Shown one piece after another: positions 35,450 through 45,736 of a stretch of DNA of 64,000 bases. This stretch comes from Mesotaenium endlicherianum. Taxonomy: Eukaryota > Streptophyta > Zygnematophyceae > Zygnematales > Mesotaeniaceae. Made by a program: the position numbers and the translations under genes. The stretch lies in assembly GCA_009602735.1 (NCBI GenBank), contig WELA01013579.1:69668-133667 (forward strand). Reading direction: 5' to 3'. The notes beneath the pieces were generated by a model. It saw nothing but the letters and a program-made list of their open reading frames with translations. It searched no databases and had not been told where the DNA came from. Position 1 is the stretch's first letter, and each line of letters begins with the position of its first letter.

Positions 35450-36858
35450 AATGTCCTACTTAGCCCCAAAGAAGCATTATGCATCACTAGCAATGTCCTC
35501 GCCTTGAGAGGAATGTGGGAAATATGGAGGTCCTTTACCAAAATCCCATTTTGCATTGCCGATCGCGCTTGAAACCGAGTAATCGGGTCAGAGTACAAGC
35601 GTTTTCGCGTGAATGTAGCAATATAAATTGGTGCACGACACTAGTGCATTTTCCGTAAGCAAGATAAGTGTGCGTAACACTTGGCAAGGTTAGGATCATG
35701 CGGCTGAAAGTGCAAGAACATGGTATCATGGATGCACTCGAGTTCCAAGAACTCAGCAAAGCTCAACACTTGCATACAAATATATTCGTTTTTAAGAATA
35801 TTTGTATCGGGTATGCCAGAGTGAACAAGAACCTTTGGTGCGTGCACACAAACACCTAGAATTTTCTGCTCACTAAGTCGTGTTGTCAATAGCTCAGAAG
35901 AAATTGGCACTTATCAAGTTAAATGCAATGTCAACCTTGACATGGTTTGAGTGAGCGTTGTGATAAGCAGGGCGGTGTTCTTATTGCTTTCAAGCTCAAA
36001 TCCATGTGAAAGGGGTGAGTCACAAATGGACGAGATAGAACAGAAAGCATCGTGCCAAAGCAATAGAGAAAGGGAAACAATCCACAAACCCAAATGAGCA
36101 ACAAAATCAACCCTATGTCAAAGAAACATGTCAAATCTGGTCAAAACGTGACCAAATATGGTCAACAATGTTCTGAATCCAGAAATTGTGCGCAAGAGTC
36201 AATTTTCGTAGAATGACAACAAGTGCGACAATGTCATGGAAAAGACCCGTGGGCAAAAATCCCTTGTGTATATCAAAACACGCGCAGAGCATCCAAGAAC
36301 ACAAGGTGGGTGGGATGGGTGGGGATGAGAAAGAAAGTCCCCTATGGACCCCTTTTGTGTGCAACGGTGCAATAAGCCCCAAATGGGTGCAGATTTTGAC
36401 TTGAACATGTGCAAGGGGCTGAAGTAATAGGCGCGCTTCACCACAAAAGTCAAAATCGTCCGAAAAAGAAACAAGCGGCGTTGTTAGTAACGGCGCAAAA
36501 TTTCTCGTGGGAAAAAAAAGAACAAAGGTTCAATTGCCAGCGCCTAGTTGGCCCGGGAGACCGTTGAGGATGTCATTGGTGCCAGCGAGGAATGCAGCAG
36601 CAGCATTGGCACTTATGTCGGTTCCATATGGAAGCCGACATTTCTGCCCAGGAACTACGATAAGCGATCGTAGCGCACGGCAGGACTGGGATGGGTGACT
36701 TCGCCAACAATCTGCCCCAATAACTATGATAAGCGACCGTCGCGCAGGGCAGAACTGGGATGGGTGACCGTCCGAATAAAGAATTGCCTCTAAAATATAT
36801 TTTCCCAAAATATTTTGCCAAACCACTAAAAAAAATTATTTTTGGAGAAACCGAGATC
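35450..36858 (-). other. G-1 putative gag region
   Basis: Between PBS and protease I find no standard gag core or zinc knuckle. Minus-strand segments such as KVLVHSGIPDTNILKNEY and FLELECIHDTMFLHFQPHD look protein-like but match no family I know. Broken. Confidence 0.4.
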
Positions 36859-36871
36859 GGCTCCGATACCA
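36859..36871 (-). other. G-1 primer-binding site
   Basis: The reverse complement reads TGGTATCGGAGCC, one base inside the right LTR. The same primer type as families A and D. Confidence 0.82.
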
Positions 36872-36872
36872 A

Positions 36873-37802
36873 TGTAACGTTTCTGCTTTTCGAGAGGATC
36901 TTTTCCTCGGTATTCAAGGAATATTTACATGAAGTGGAAAGAAAATCTATATACTCGTGCAAATTGACAAATCCTCGAGAAAGCAAAAAATGAAAGCTAA
37001 CGTAGAATGTGTGCTTGTGAGAGTTGCACTCACAATGACTCTTGCAAGTATTTATACTTGCACAACATGAGGCACTAGAGTGCTTTGAGTCACCACCTAG
37101 GGCACTGGTTCATGTCAACGAAATCAGGCGAAAGGGTACGACCCATTTTGGCTGAATGCTCGAAACGCGCCGTTTGGCCGTTTGGAGACTTTTCGACGGT
37201 TTCTGAAAAAACCGTTTCGCGCCAAACGGGCATTTTCGCGTTGTCGCGACTTTCTGAAAAGTCGCGACTGCTCGCGAAGTTGCGTACAGATGCTTTTGTC
37301 ATGAGCATGTAGTTTAAAAAGCTTCTTTGGCCAATCGGTTAGGTGTGAACGTTTCAAACGGCAAGTCGCTGGTTCGAATCTGCTCAGATGCAAAGTCGCT
37401 TTGCATATTATGTGCCGTTTGACTTTTATGACTGTTTGTTCGTATTAACGACTGGTCGTAAATCCGAAATCAGTTCAGTGATTGTGCATTATCCGAAAAA
37501 ATGACAATCAAAATAACTTAATCAAACAATGATTAAGTAAGTTATCATCTCATAATTAATCAAAGTAACTTTATGAATAATTATGTCTTACTTTTGCGAA
37601 GTAGTCGAATTACGTTACGACGCTTTTTGCAATAGTATCTCGGTCGTTTCGCCAATCGACCAGGAATTTATCGATACACGCGTGTGGCAAATAATTGAAT
37701 ATGATGCAATCTTTTATCAAATAATATGATAAAATAGTATGACGTACTTTAGGTAATTGGGAAAATGTCCCAAATACGCCTGAAATAGCTCAGATAGTTA
37801 CA
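36873..37802 (-). repeat. G-1 5' LTR (right)
   Basis: 930 bp, TGTAACGTTTCTGC...CAGATAGTTACA. It contains the hairpin at 37243-37268 and a tRNA-like segment with A box 37327-37343 and B box GGTTCGAATC 37371-37380. Confidence 0.9.
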
Positions 37803-38340
37803 TTATTTTCAAATCAGAATTGCTGAGGGGGACGAACACAAGACTGCTTTTCGCACACGTAATGAACACTATGAGTTTAATGTGATGCCATTTGGACTGA
37901 CTAATGCTCCTGCAACCTTCATGGGTGCTATGAATGACATTTTCAAGCCTTACTTGGATAAGTTTGTGCAAGTCTTCTTGGAAGATATTTTAATTTTCTC
38001 TAAAAATGAAGTTGAGCATGCTGAGCACTTAAAGACAGTCATGGACCCTCTAAGAAAAAATCAGTTATATGCTAAAATGAGCAAGTGTGATTTCTTTTAG
38101 GAAAGTATTGAATTCTTGGGCCACGTGGTCAGTAAGACACCAAGGGTGACACACTATGAGGTTGATGAGATTTTAGAAGCTCGCTCGGTCCGTTGATCAT
38201 CTAAATATGTCCTGAAATATCTGGTCAGATGGAAGGGTCACGATGCCTCTGGGGACACCTGTGAATTTAAGGACCATTTGACCAAGACCAATGGGGCGTT
38301 GAAACGATTTTACCTTCGGGAGGCTGGGACACCTTCCTAA
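37803..38340 (+). pseudogene. A-1 RT remainder and chromodomain
   Basis: RT resumes with [37 protein letters not shown] and [15 protein letters not shown]. Near 38150-38330 a chromodomain follows (HYEVDEILEARSV, YLVRWKGHDASGDT on adjoining segments). Most of the intervening pol is not represented. Confidence 0.82.
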
Positions 38341-38720
38341 CTGTCATTTTAGCTGACATGGGAAGGTGACAGGAGGTCCTGTCTCCATTTCAGTTGGAGG
38401 GGAAATGTGGCCAAACGTGGCCAAAAGTGACAGTTAGTGACAGTAGTTAACAGTAAGTGACAGTTGTGACGGGCAACCCACCTTACACATTAAGTTGGAG
38501 GGAGTGAAATAAACATCTCAGGAACTAGCCGATTGCAGTTACATAGCCATCCTCCACACTCAACTGCGCGCACACTCACTTCCCTCTCAAGCACACTCAC
38601 ACTTTCAATTTACTTACACGGAGTATTGCATGCTACAACTCCCACTACTACGTTCTAACCTGTCAAGTCACTCGATTTTGTGCATGATATCATGACTACA
38701 CTAACTCAACTATGGTATGA
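38341..38720 (+). promoter_or_regulatory. A-1 spacer between pol and extra ORF
   Basis: Contains CAGTTGGAGGGGAAATG near 38383, repeated GTGACAGTTA words at 38426-38470, and TTAAGTTGGAGGGAGTG near 38491. The same arrangement occurs in A-2 at 47580-47700. It resembles internal polypurine tracts. Confidence 0.5.
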
Positions 38721-40400
38721 ATGAGCAGGATGACTCAAAAGTCTGAACTCAAGAGGAAAAGAAGGGCGGACGAGGCGCAGGCGGAGTACAAGGAATTTCA
38801 TGGCAACATCAAATCATCCTCTACCTCTTCTCGAGAATCAGAGCGTGTCCGATTGCAGTGGGAGGCTCAAAAGAGGAAGGAGGAGGAAGAACAGGCCAGG
38901 CTGAGACAGGAGGAGCAGGACAAAAAAGTTGCAGAGGAAGCCAAGAAGGCGGAGGAACAAAGGTTGGCTGAGGAGAGGCGGAAGCAGCAAGCTGAGGAGG
39001 ATCAGAGGAGAACCAAAAGCTACCGCTACACGATGATGGGCAAGGACTTTGACCTTTTGGAGGAAGCCATCAAGTACGCCCAGAGAAGCCGAAGTGAGTC
39101 GCAGAAGGATATACTGCAACGGGAGGGGGAGACGTCCCAAAATTTTGACAAGTACTTAGAGGTCAGCACAGGGCTTCTACTGTACCATGACTATGCCAGG
39201 ATGGTGGGATAAAGGATCCGGGAGGCCAAAGCATTGGCCGAGATAGGTGAATCTGAAACGGTGCCCATACCTGAGATCTGGAGCACGGACAGGGTCATCA
39301 GGCTGATCCCTATGCATACAAACAGCTTCAAGGATGCCACTTCCCACAACCGATCCAAGGCCATGTATAACGAGGTGGAGAGAAGAAGCTAGGAGTTCTT
39401 GGCAAGGGAGACCCGCCAGTTGGATTTCTCAGGTCACTGGTCCCCCTGTACTTTGAAGAGGACAGATCCTTCTTTTTTTCTGCAGCCCACTGACTGGCGC
39501 TGGATGACCATCACCATGAAGGACCATCAAAATGACAGAGCTGGAGGAAGACGATTTTCTGACAGATTTGCAGGGGAAGGTAATGCTGCCACCTCACATT
39601 GCAGCATGAGACCCAAGACAGGATGGAGTCAGGGACTGCATGAGTCAGGAGACACAGGAGGATAGGACCAGGGCTTGAGATTCTTTTTCTAAGGGGAAGC
39701 ATGCTTATGCCAAATGGGCAAGTGAGCAAGGGGAGAAAGACCTGTATGCGGTCAAGGCCCAGCAATCCCCACCTGCACCCAAAAGGGGGAGGTCAGTGGG
39801 ATACTCTTTTTCTCAGGAACGGCTAGAGAAAATGACCAAAGAGACTCCAGAAGTCTCAGAGGAACAGGAGGACGAAGAGGAGGAAGACCTCGAAGAGGAG
39901 TCTAGTCCTGCTGAGGCACAGACCCCCGCTACATCCCCCACTCTACAGCAAATTAGAAGGGCCTTTGCATAGGCAGCGCTGCAGCAGCTTGGGGATACCA
40001 ACCCGCCCGCAGATCCAGATCTCCAGTGGCTGGGGAGTCTTAGAAGGAGGAGTCCCACCCCAAGAGGTGAGACTCAGTCAAACAGAGCAAACAGAAGGGT
40101 TGCTAAGGAGGCAGCCAGAGGGCAGCCAGCATCCCCCTCTCACAGAGGGCATGTACCCTTAGCCCATGTCATGCAGCACCCCTCCGTACGCCAGTGTATG
40201 TCCCTGTCAATTTGAGAGCTGCACAGGAGAGAGCGATCTCCATCAACTTGCAGACAGTGCAAGAGCAGGCTGCCCAGTTGCTGCGTTCACCCCTCGGTTC
40301 ACCATGGTCTGAGCCCCCAGGTTTCAGGAGGCCATTAGACAGGAGAAGGAGATCGAGTTCCAGGTCTCGCTCCCCAAAAAATAAAGCCTCTGGTACTTAA
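38721..40400 (+). pseudogene. A-1 extra ORF (ORF3), unknown function
   Basis: It starts MSRMTQKSELKRKRRAD and runs into a highly charged E/K/Q/R coiled coil (to about 39010). A conserved central region follows (YRYTMMGKDFDLLEEAIKYA, FDKYLEVSTGLLLYHDYARM, WSPCTLKRTDPSFF, DWRWMTITMKD), and then a Pro/Ser/Arg-rich tail ending near 40400 (VPVNLRAAQERA, RSRSPKNKAS). No membrane segment, protease or zinc motif was seen. Homologous to A-2 45737-47395. Broken here. I know no family for it. Confidence 0.7.
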
Positions 40401-40512
40401 TTTGCTATTGTCTTTATTTTAGTATCAGTTGGTTGTGTTGCATGTGTGTTACTTTATTTTAAATAATTAGTGGAGGTGTTGTCGAGTCGACAACAATGTA
40501 AGTTGGAGGGAT

Positions 40513-41243
40513 TGTAATAAATCTGTATATTGGATAGATAAAATATTCATTTAAATATAATAGTTAAATAAGTTCAACCTGCTATACTTTGGTTAATATT
40601 AAGTCTGACAGATATTTAATACTTAATTAAATGACTTCGTCGAGAGCAGCAGGTTCAAGTCAATTAGGTCAGCCTGTTGACTTGGGTCAGCTTGCTGACA
40701 CATTCTTTGATAGTCAGCTGGCTGTCGTACTCGGCAGCAGCAAACTGCCTAGCTATGCATCTAAGTGTGGTGTGCTAGATGAGTGGCCAGATGACACCCT
40801 TAGGGTGGATGGCGAATCGGGATGATGGGAGATGGCTGTGGATTTGGTTAGCTGAGGTCCTACCAACGTAGTTAACTCCCGAGTAGGCGGTGCATCGCAC
40901 TTGCCGTTGAACAGCAAACTCATTCCATGTACGTACGCTAGGTATTGCTCTCGAGTTCAACATTCAAAAACGAGGCCAACTCTCTTGTACTGCTTACTAA
41001 GAGATATCTGAATCCAAGGCAAGAAGCCATTGATACGCACTGTCTTCTACCCTTGCTTATGTACGAGTTTACTAATTGCATTATTGATGTTAGTTTACTT
41101 GCATTGACTTGCGAGTATGGTTCCCTGCTAGTGTGCTGTCTTTTGTTGTTTATTCAGCTAACAAAAAATACCATAAAGATTACTCGTTGATATGAAGATC
41201 TTAATTAATTGTTAAACGCCTATTGGTAAGTCGATTCATTTCA
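40513..41243 (+). repeat. A-1 3' LTR
   Basis: 731 bp, TGTAATAAATCTGTATATTGG...GATTCATTTCA, preceded by the polypurine tract AAGTTGGAGGGAT at 40500-40512. Confidence 0.88.
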
Positions 41244-42545
41244 ATCAACCCTGCAGACGCTTTAACCAAGAGGTGCGACCTTGCAGCTGTCTCAGTCATT
41301 AAGGAGAGTATGGACTTAGAGAACAAGCTTAAGAGAGATTAGGAGGAGGACCTAAAGCTCGCTGATGGTGGAGCAGCTGGGTCCAACTCAAGTATGCAGA
41401 AGAAGGACGACATAAGGTATTATGGTGATTCCAAGAGAGCGATGGTACTTAACATCAAGGTGCTACAAGACTTACTACTTGTGGAGCATCATGATTGCTT
41501 ATATGCTGGACACTTTGGAAGCGAGAAGACGGCAAGCGTGTTGAAACGAGAGTAATATTTGAGAAATATGGACAAGGACATCGAGGAGTGGATCAGGAGT
41601 TGCGATGCGTGCCAGCGCAACAAAACACCAAATCAAAAGAAGGGAGGTGATTGTTTCATATCGAAATCTAAGGGTTTACTAGCAACTTTTGACGGTCATT
41701 GTTTACTTTGATGGGGAGCAAGCTGAGTATGAGCACTTCCTATCATCCTCAGACACACGAGCAGAGTGAGAGGCTCAATAGTTTTCTGCAAGAGGTGCTC
41801 AAGAGTTTCACTATGAAAGACCCTTCAGAGTGGGACAAGAAGCTGCCAGGATTGGAGTTTGCCTACAATAACAACATGCAATGATCAACCAAGCAGTCAC
41901 CATTCACTATGGTCTATGGGAAAGAAGTATATCATCCAGGTTGCATCTTGTTGGAGAAGGCTAAGGAGACTCAGACTCCTCCTACACAAGCTTTCATGGA
42001 GCAGATGGCCAGGACTTGGGACATGGCAAAGACGTGTATTCGGAAGGCACAAGAAGAACAGGTCAAGCATGCTAACAAGCACCGGAGCAAAGTGACATTC
42101 TATGTGGACGACAAAGTACTCTTGTCAACAAAGAATCTACCTTTCACGGGCAAGAGGAAACTGCGAGACCGATTCACAGGTCCATTTTCGGTGCTGAAAC
42201 GGGTGAATCCAGTGGCCTACAAGTTGGAACTTCATTCAGACTGGGGTATACATGATGTGTTCCATGTCAGTTACCTGCGGCTATACGTTGACCCGAATGA
42301 AGGACATCCAGGACGACTACCTACACCGCCATCATCGGTCGAGATCGATGATATATTGGAGTATGAAGTGGAGGCGATCGTCGGTGATCGACGAGTCAAG
42401 CGAGGTCAATGATTTGTTCAAGAGTATCTGGTCAAGTGGAAAGATTACCATGCGGACGACAACACTTGGGAGCCAGAGGCCAACTTGACTCATTGTAAGA
42501 GTAAGTTGAGGCGTTACCTGCAGAATGCGTCGAGGACGTCGCATC
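41244..42545 (+). pseudogene. F-1 integrase and chromodomain
   Basis: H2C2 zinc region (DCLYAGHFGSEKTASVLKRE, SCDACQRNKTP), core end (SMSTSYHPQTHEQSERLNSF, FAYNNNMQ), linker with FYVDDKVLLSTKNLPFTGKR and WGIHDVFHVSYLRLY, and chromodomain (ILEYEVEAIVGDRRV, then EYLVKWKDYHADDNTWEPEA). Confidence 0.84.
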
Positions 42546-42558
42546 TTAAGGAGGGGGG

Positions 42559-43268
42559 TGATATAAGGTCATATGATTCTAGAGTGCATTTCTGTGATCA
42601 TTTTGATATAAAATTCGTTGAATTTGGTTAAGTATTGAGAAAGTTATGGATTTATGAAGTTTAATTAGTTTAAAGGTTGGTCGACGGCTGTCCTTAATTT
42701 GCGGTGAGCGCGACCGTCGGATTGATCAACAGCGTCGAGCGATCTGGGCCGTTAGAGTGAATTTGAACCTTCACGTAATTTTGGCTAACGCGGAGTGCCG
42801 ACCAGGTTGACTTATCTAGAAGTTTCGGATTAGCCTAGCGCGCCTAAATTAGTATATTCTAGACATTTCGATGCATGCATGTGGATGTCAAATCGGCCTG
42901 ACACGACAGATGAGGCTGATCTGGTCTACACACAAATATTTGGGAAGGGACAATTTGACAAACACTTAGATAATGTCATTGCTAAGCGGCCCTCCCTCTT
43001 AGGGGCGAACGGTCGTCGTAGAAATCTATAAATAGGCATAGCTTTTTCGTTTCTTATCAATTTTCACTTCTGTAAAAAAAATTTACGGGTTTGTTATGAC
43101 AAGGCCTTCCATCCTGTTTTATTTGTGAGCATTTTCTTGCTACTTTGAATATTCAGTAGTTTTCTAAAGCTTTTTCAGTGATATGCCGCTGCACTGTAGA
43201 GTATGATTGCAACTAGTTTTGTTCCTTGTGAGTCATTACGCTTCCACTAGGGCACTCTGCCTCTTTCA
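42559..43268 (+). repeat. F-1 3' LTR
   Basis: 710 bp, TGATATAAGGTCATATG...CTGCCTCTTTCA, with a CTATAAATAG box at 43026. Homologous to the solo LTR 26567-27317. Confidence 0.82.
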
Positions 43269-43414
43269 TTCAGCCTATTGTACTCGGCGAAGTTGCTATA
43301 TTGAATTAAACTAAAAATTCAGTAAACTTAATATTATCTAAAGCTTAGCAGATTAAACTTAATTCAATATTATATTTAAGTGAATGTTATATCTACCACC
43401 ATACTGATTCATTA
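43269..43414 (-). mobile_element. Family A LTR end fragment
   Basis: About 145 bp ending CATACTGATTCATTACA, the 5' terminus of a family A LTR in minus orientation. It lies between F-1 and G-2. Confidence 0.65.
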
Positions 43415-44079
43415 CATCGACCATAGAGTTGAATCATATGGCATTTGCACGTGTTTACGGAATATGTTGTTTTTCCGCACCTACCCGACCTAAACGCACG
43501 TATCCCATAAGTAGGTTTAAGAATCTGACAGTGGCTACGGATCACTGTCCAAACACCTTCTTCCACATGCCACCCCCGCTATTCAAGTCGATATCCTCCA
43601 ACAATTTTCTTGCTCTTGGGGACTGTTGCAAGCGTTGAAGAACAAAATGGTCAGGTTTCAAGGACGACCACTCTTGATTTTGCTATACCCCCCCAGGCGA
43701 TGGCTGTACCAACGACTGGTGACGCGAGCACACCTTATTTGAATAGCATAGCTAACTCAAAATCACTTGACCTGCATCAACAGTTTCTCGAGGGCTATCT
43801 CAAAGATCCGTTTTTCCTAGATTGCCTGGGTACTAGCTTGAACGGTGTAGCCGTAGCAATGGACAATATGGACAAAAGCAAAAAATGCTCAAATTATACA
43901 TTTGAGTTGAGATTTTGGTGGCACAATGGGCTCATTGTGGTTACAGAAGGCCAAGTAAGAAATCTGCTACTACAAAAAGCGCATGACTCTCCTTACTCGG
44001 GTCATCATGGATTCACCGAAACCATTCATGCATTGCACCGAGGGTACACGTGGCCGTCTATCTACGTTGATGTTGCCGA
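43415..44079 (+). pseudogene. G-2 RNase H end and integrase zinc region
   Basis: LTVATDHCPNTFFHMP, a GTVASVEEQNGQVSRTTTLD spacer, DLHQQFLEGYLKDPFFLDCL, then FWWHNGLIVVTEGQVRNLLL and HDSPYSGHHGFTETIHALHR. Closely parallels G-1 33150-33780. It is cut at GCCGA by the solo LTR. Confidence 0.84.
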
Positions 44080-45059
44080 TGTAACGATCTGAGCTTTTTA
44101 GGCGTATTTAGAGCGTTTTCCTAAAAGACGTTGTACTTTTATTTTGTATAAGATTGCATGTTTATTGAATTGTTTCGACACACACGTGTGCCAACTAATT
44201 CCCGGTCGATTGGCGAAACGACCCGAATACTATTGCAAAAAGAATCGTAAAGTAATTCGATTACTTCGCAGAAGTATATAACGTAATTAATCATAAAGTA
44301 GTTTGATTAATTATGGCGAAATAACTTAATTATGGATTGATTAGCTTATTTTTACTGTCACTATTTCGGATATTAACAGTCATTGTTTTCAGTTAATGAC
44401 GCGTCGCTAAACCGAAAGAAAACACCAAGTTGTGGCCCAAGGGAGCCACCGGTCGGAATCGAACCCGCGACCTCCCGGTCGTCGCGTCGCGATTCCAAAA
44501 ATAGTCGTAAAGTCAAACGAAATATAATATGCAAAGTTACTTTGCATTTCGGCTGATTCAAACCCGCGACCTTTTGTTTAAAACGTTCACACCTAACCGA
44601 TTGGCCAAAGTAGTTAAAATAACTACCGGTTCATGTTAAATTAATGTGTACACGACCGCGCGAGCAATCGCAACTTTTCAGAAAGTCGCGCGAACGCGAA
44701 AACGTCCGTTTGGCGAATAACGATTTTTCTGAAACCGTCGAAAAGTCTCCTAAAGGCCAAACGGCGAGCTAGGAGCATTCGGCCGAATTGGTTGTGTCCA
44801 ATTCAACCGTTTCTTGTTGAACATGAACCAGAGCTCTAGGTGGTGACTCGAAGCACTCCAGTGTCTCACGTTGTGCAAGTATATATACTTGCAAGAGTCA
44901 TTGTGAGTGCAACTCTCACAAGCACAAATTCTATTTATTTTCATTTTTGCTTTCACAACGATTGTGCAGTTTCTCGAAGTTATCGTTATTTCTTTTTGCT
45001 AATATTGAATTATCCTTGAATACCGAACAAAGATCCTCGTGGAAAGCATAAACGTTACA
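44080..45059 (+). mobile_element. Family G solo LTR with GCCGA duplication
   Basis: 980 bp, TGTAACGATCTGAGC...AAACGTTACA, flanked by GCCGA at 44075-44079 and 45060-45064. It lies in the zinc region of G-2 integrase. It contains two antisense tRNA-like modules (44437-44495 and 44548-44612) and a palindromic TATA box GCAAGTATATATACTTGC at 44875-44892. Confidence 0.9.
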
Positions 45060-45071
45060 GCCGAGTACATC

Positions 45072-45651
45072 AAATGCGAGTAAACTAGCATCAATAATGC
45101 AAATCAGTAAACTCATACATAAGCAAGGTTAGAAGACAGTGTGTATCAATGGCTTCTCGCCTTGGATTCAGATAGCTCTCCGTAAGCTGTACAAGAGAGT
45201 TGGCCTCGTTTCCGAATGCCGAACTCGAGAGAAATGCCTAGCATATGTACATGGAATGAGTTTACTGTTCAACGGTCAGTGCGATGGCACCGCCTACCCG
45301 GGAGTTAACCACGTTGGTAGGACCTCGGTTAACCAAATCCACCGCCATCTCCCATCATCCCAAATCGCCATCCATCGTAGGGATGTCATCTGGCCATTCA
45401 TCTAGCATACCACACTTAGATGCATACCGAGGCAGTTCGCCGCTACCGAGTACGGAAGTCAGCTGGCTGTCAAAGAATGTGTCAGCAAGCTGACTTAAGG
45501 TGACACCAGCCTGCTACTTTCGGCCGTCATTAAACTGATATTAAATATAAAGTCCAGCAGACTGATCATTAACTAGAGTTCAGCAGGCTGAACTTATTTA
45601 ACTATATTATTTAAATGAATATTATGTCAACCAATATACTGATTCATTACA
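45072..45651 (-). repeat. A-2 3' LTR, incomplete
   Basis: Matches 52797-53515 from AAATGCGAGTAAACTAGC to GATTCATTACA. The remainder is replaced by G-2/LTR sequence at a short-homology junction near 45069-45072. Confidence 0.86.
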
Positions 45652-45736
45652 ATCCCTCCAACTTATCATGTTGTCGCCTCGACAACACTAACACTAATAA
45701 CAGCGTGCTGTCCCTTCCATCCCCAGCCTACTGCCA

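Larger units (their letters stand above)
31188..37802 (-). mobile_element. G-1: Ty3/gypsy element with perfect target duplication
   Basis: 6,615 bp inserted in A-1 RT with TTATT at 31183-31187 and 37803-37807. LTRs at 31188-32108 and 36873-37802 differ by about 4% by eye, so it is younger than A-1. Coding is on the minus strand: PBS, a poorly conserved gag region (36850-35450), protease/RT (35425-34565), RT/RNase H (34430-33246), integrase zinc region (33336-33019) and integrase C-terminal region (33009-32437). Broken, about five or more breaks. Confidence 0.92.
27821..41243 (+). mobile_element. A-1: Ty3/gypsy chromovirus fossil split by G-1
   Basis: 5' LTR 27821-28573, PBS, gag and protease to RT (28600-31187), then G-1, then RT, chromodomain and extra ORF (37803-40450), polypurine tract, and 3' LTR 40513-41243. 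The two halves are one element: RT stops at NLKSGY before G-1 and resumes at [11 protein letters not shown] after it, with TTATT duplicated. LTRs differ by more than a tenth by eye, so A-1 is older than A-2. Broken several times. Confidence 0.88.
41244..43268 (+). mobile_element. F-1: 3' part of a Ty3/gypsy chromovirus
   Basis: Begins at the RNase H end (NPADALTKRCDL) right after the A-1 LTR. It continues with integrase zinc region, core and chromodomain (to about 42545), a polypurine tract AAGGAGGGGGG at 42548-42558, and the 3' LTR 42559-43268. The 5' half is not in the window. Broken, a handful of breaks. Confidence 0.85.

Noticed and set aside
44437-44612. Functional host tRNA genes.
   Set aside because: B boxes are good, but complete cloverleaf stems with a clear anticodon arm and acceptor pairing could not be drawn. 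Better described as tRNA-like LTR modules.
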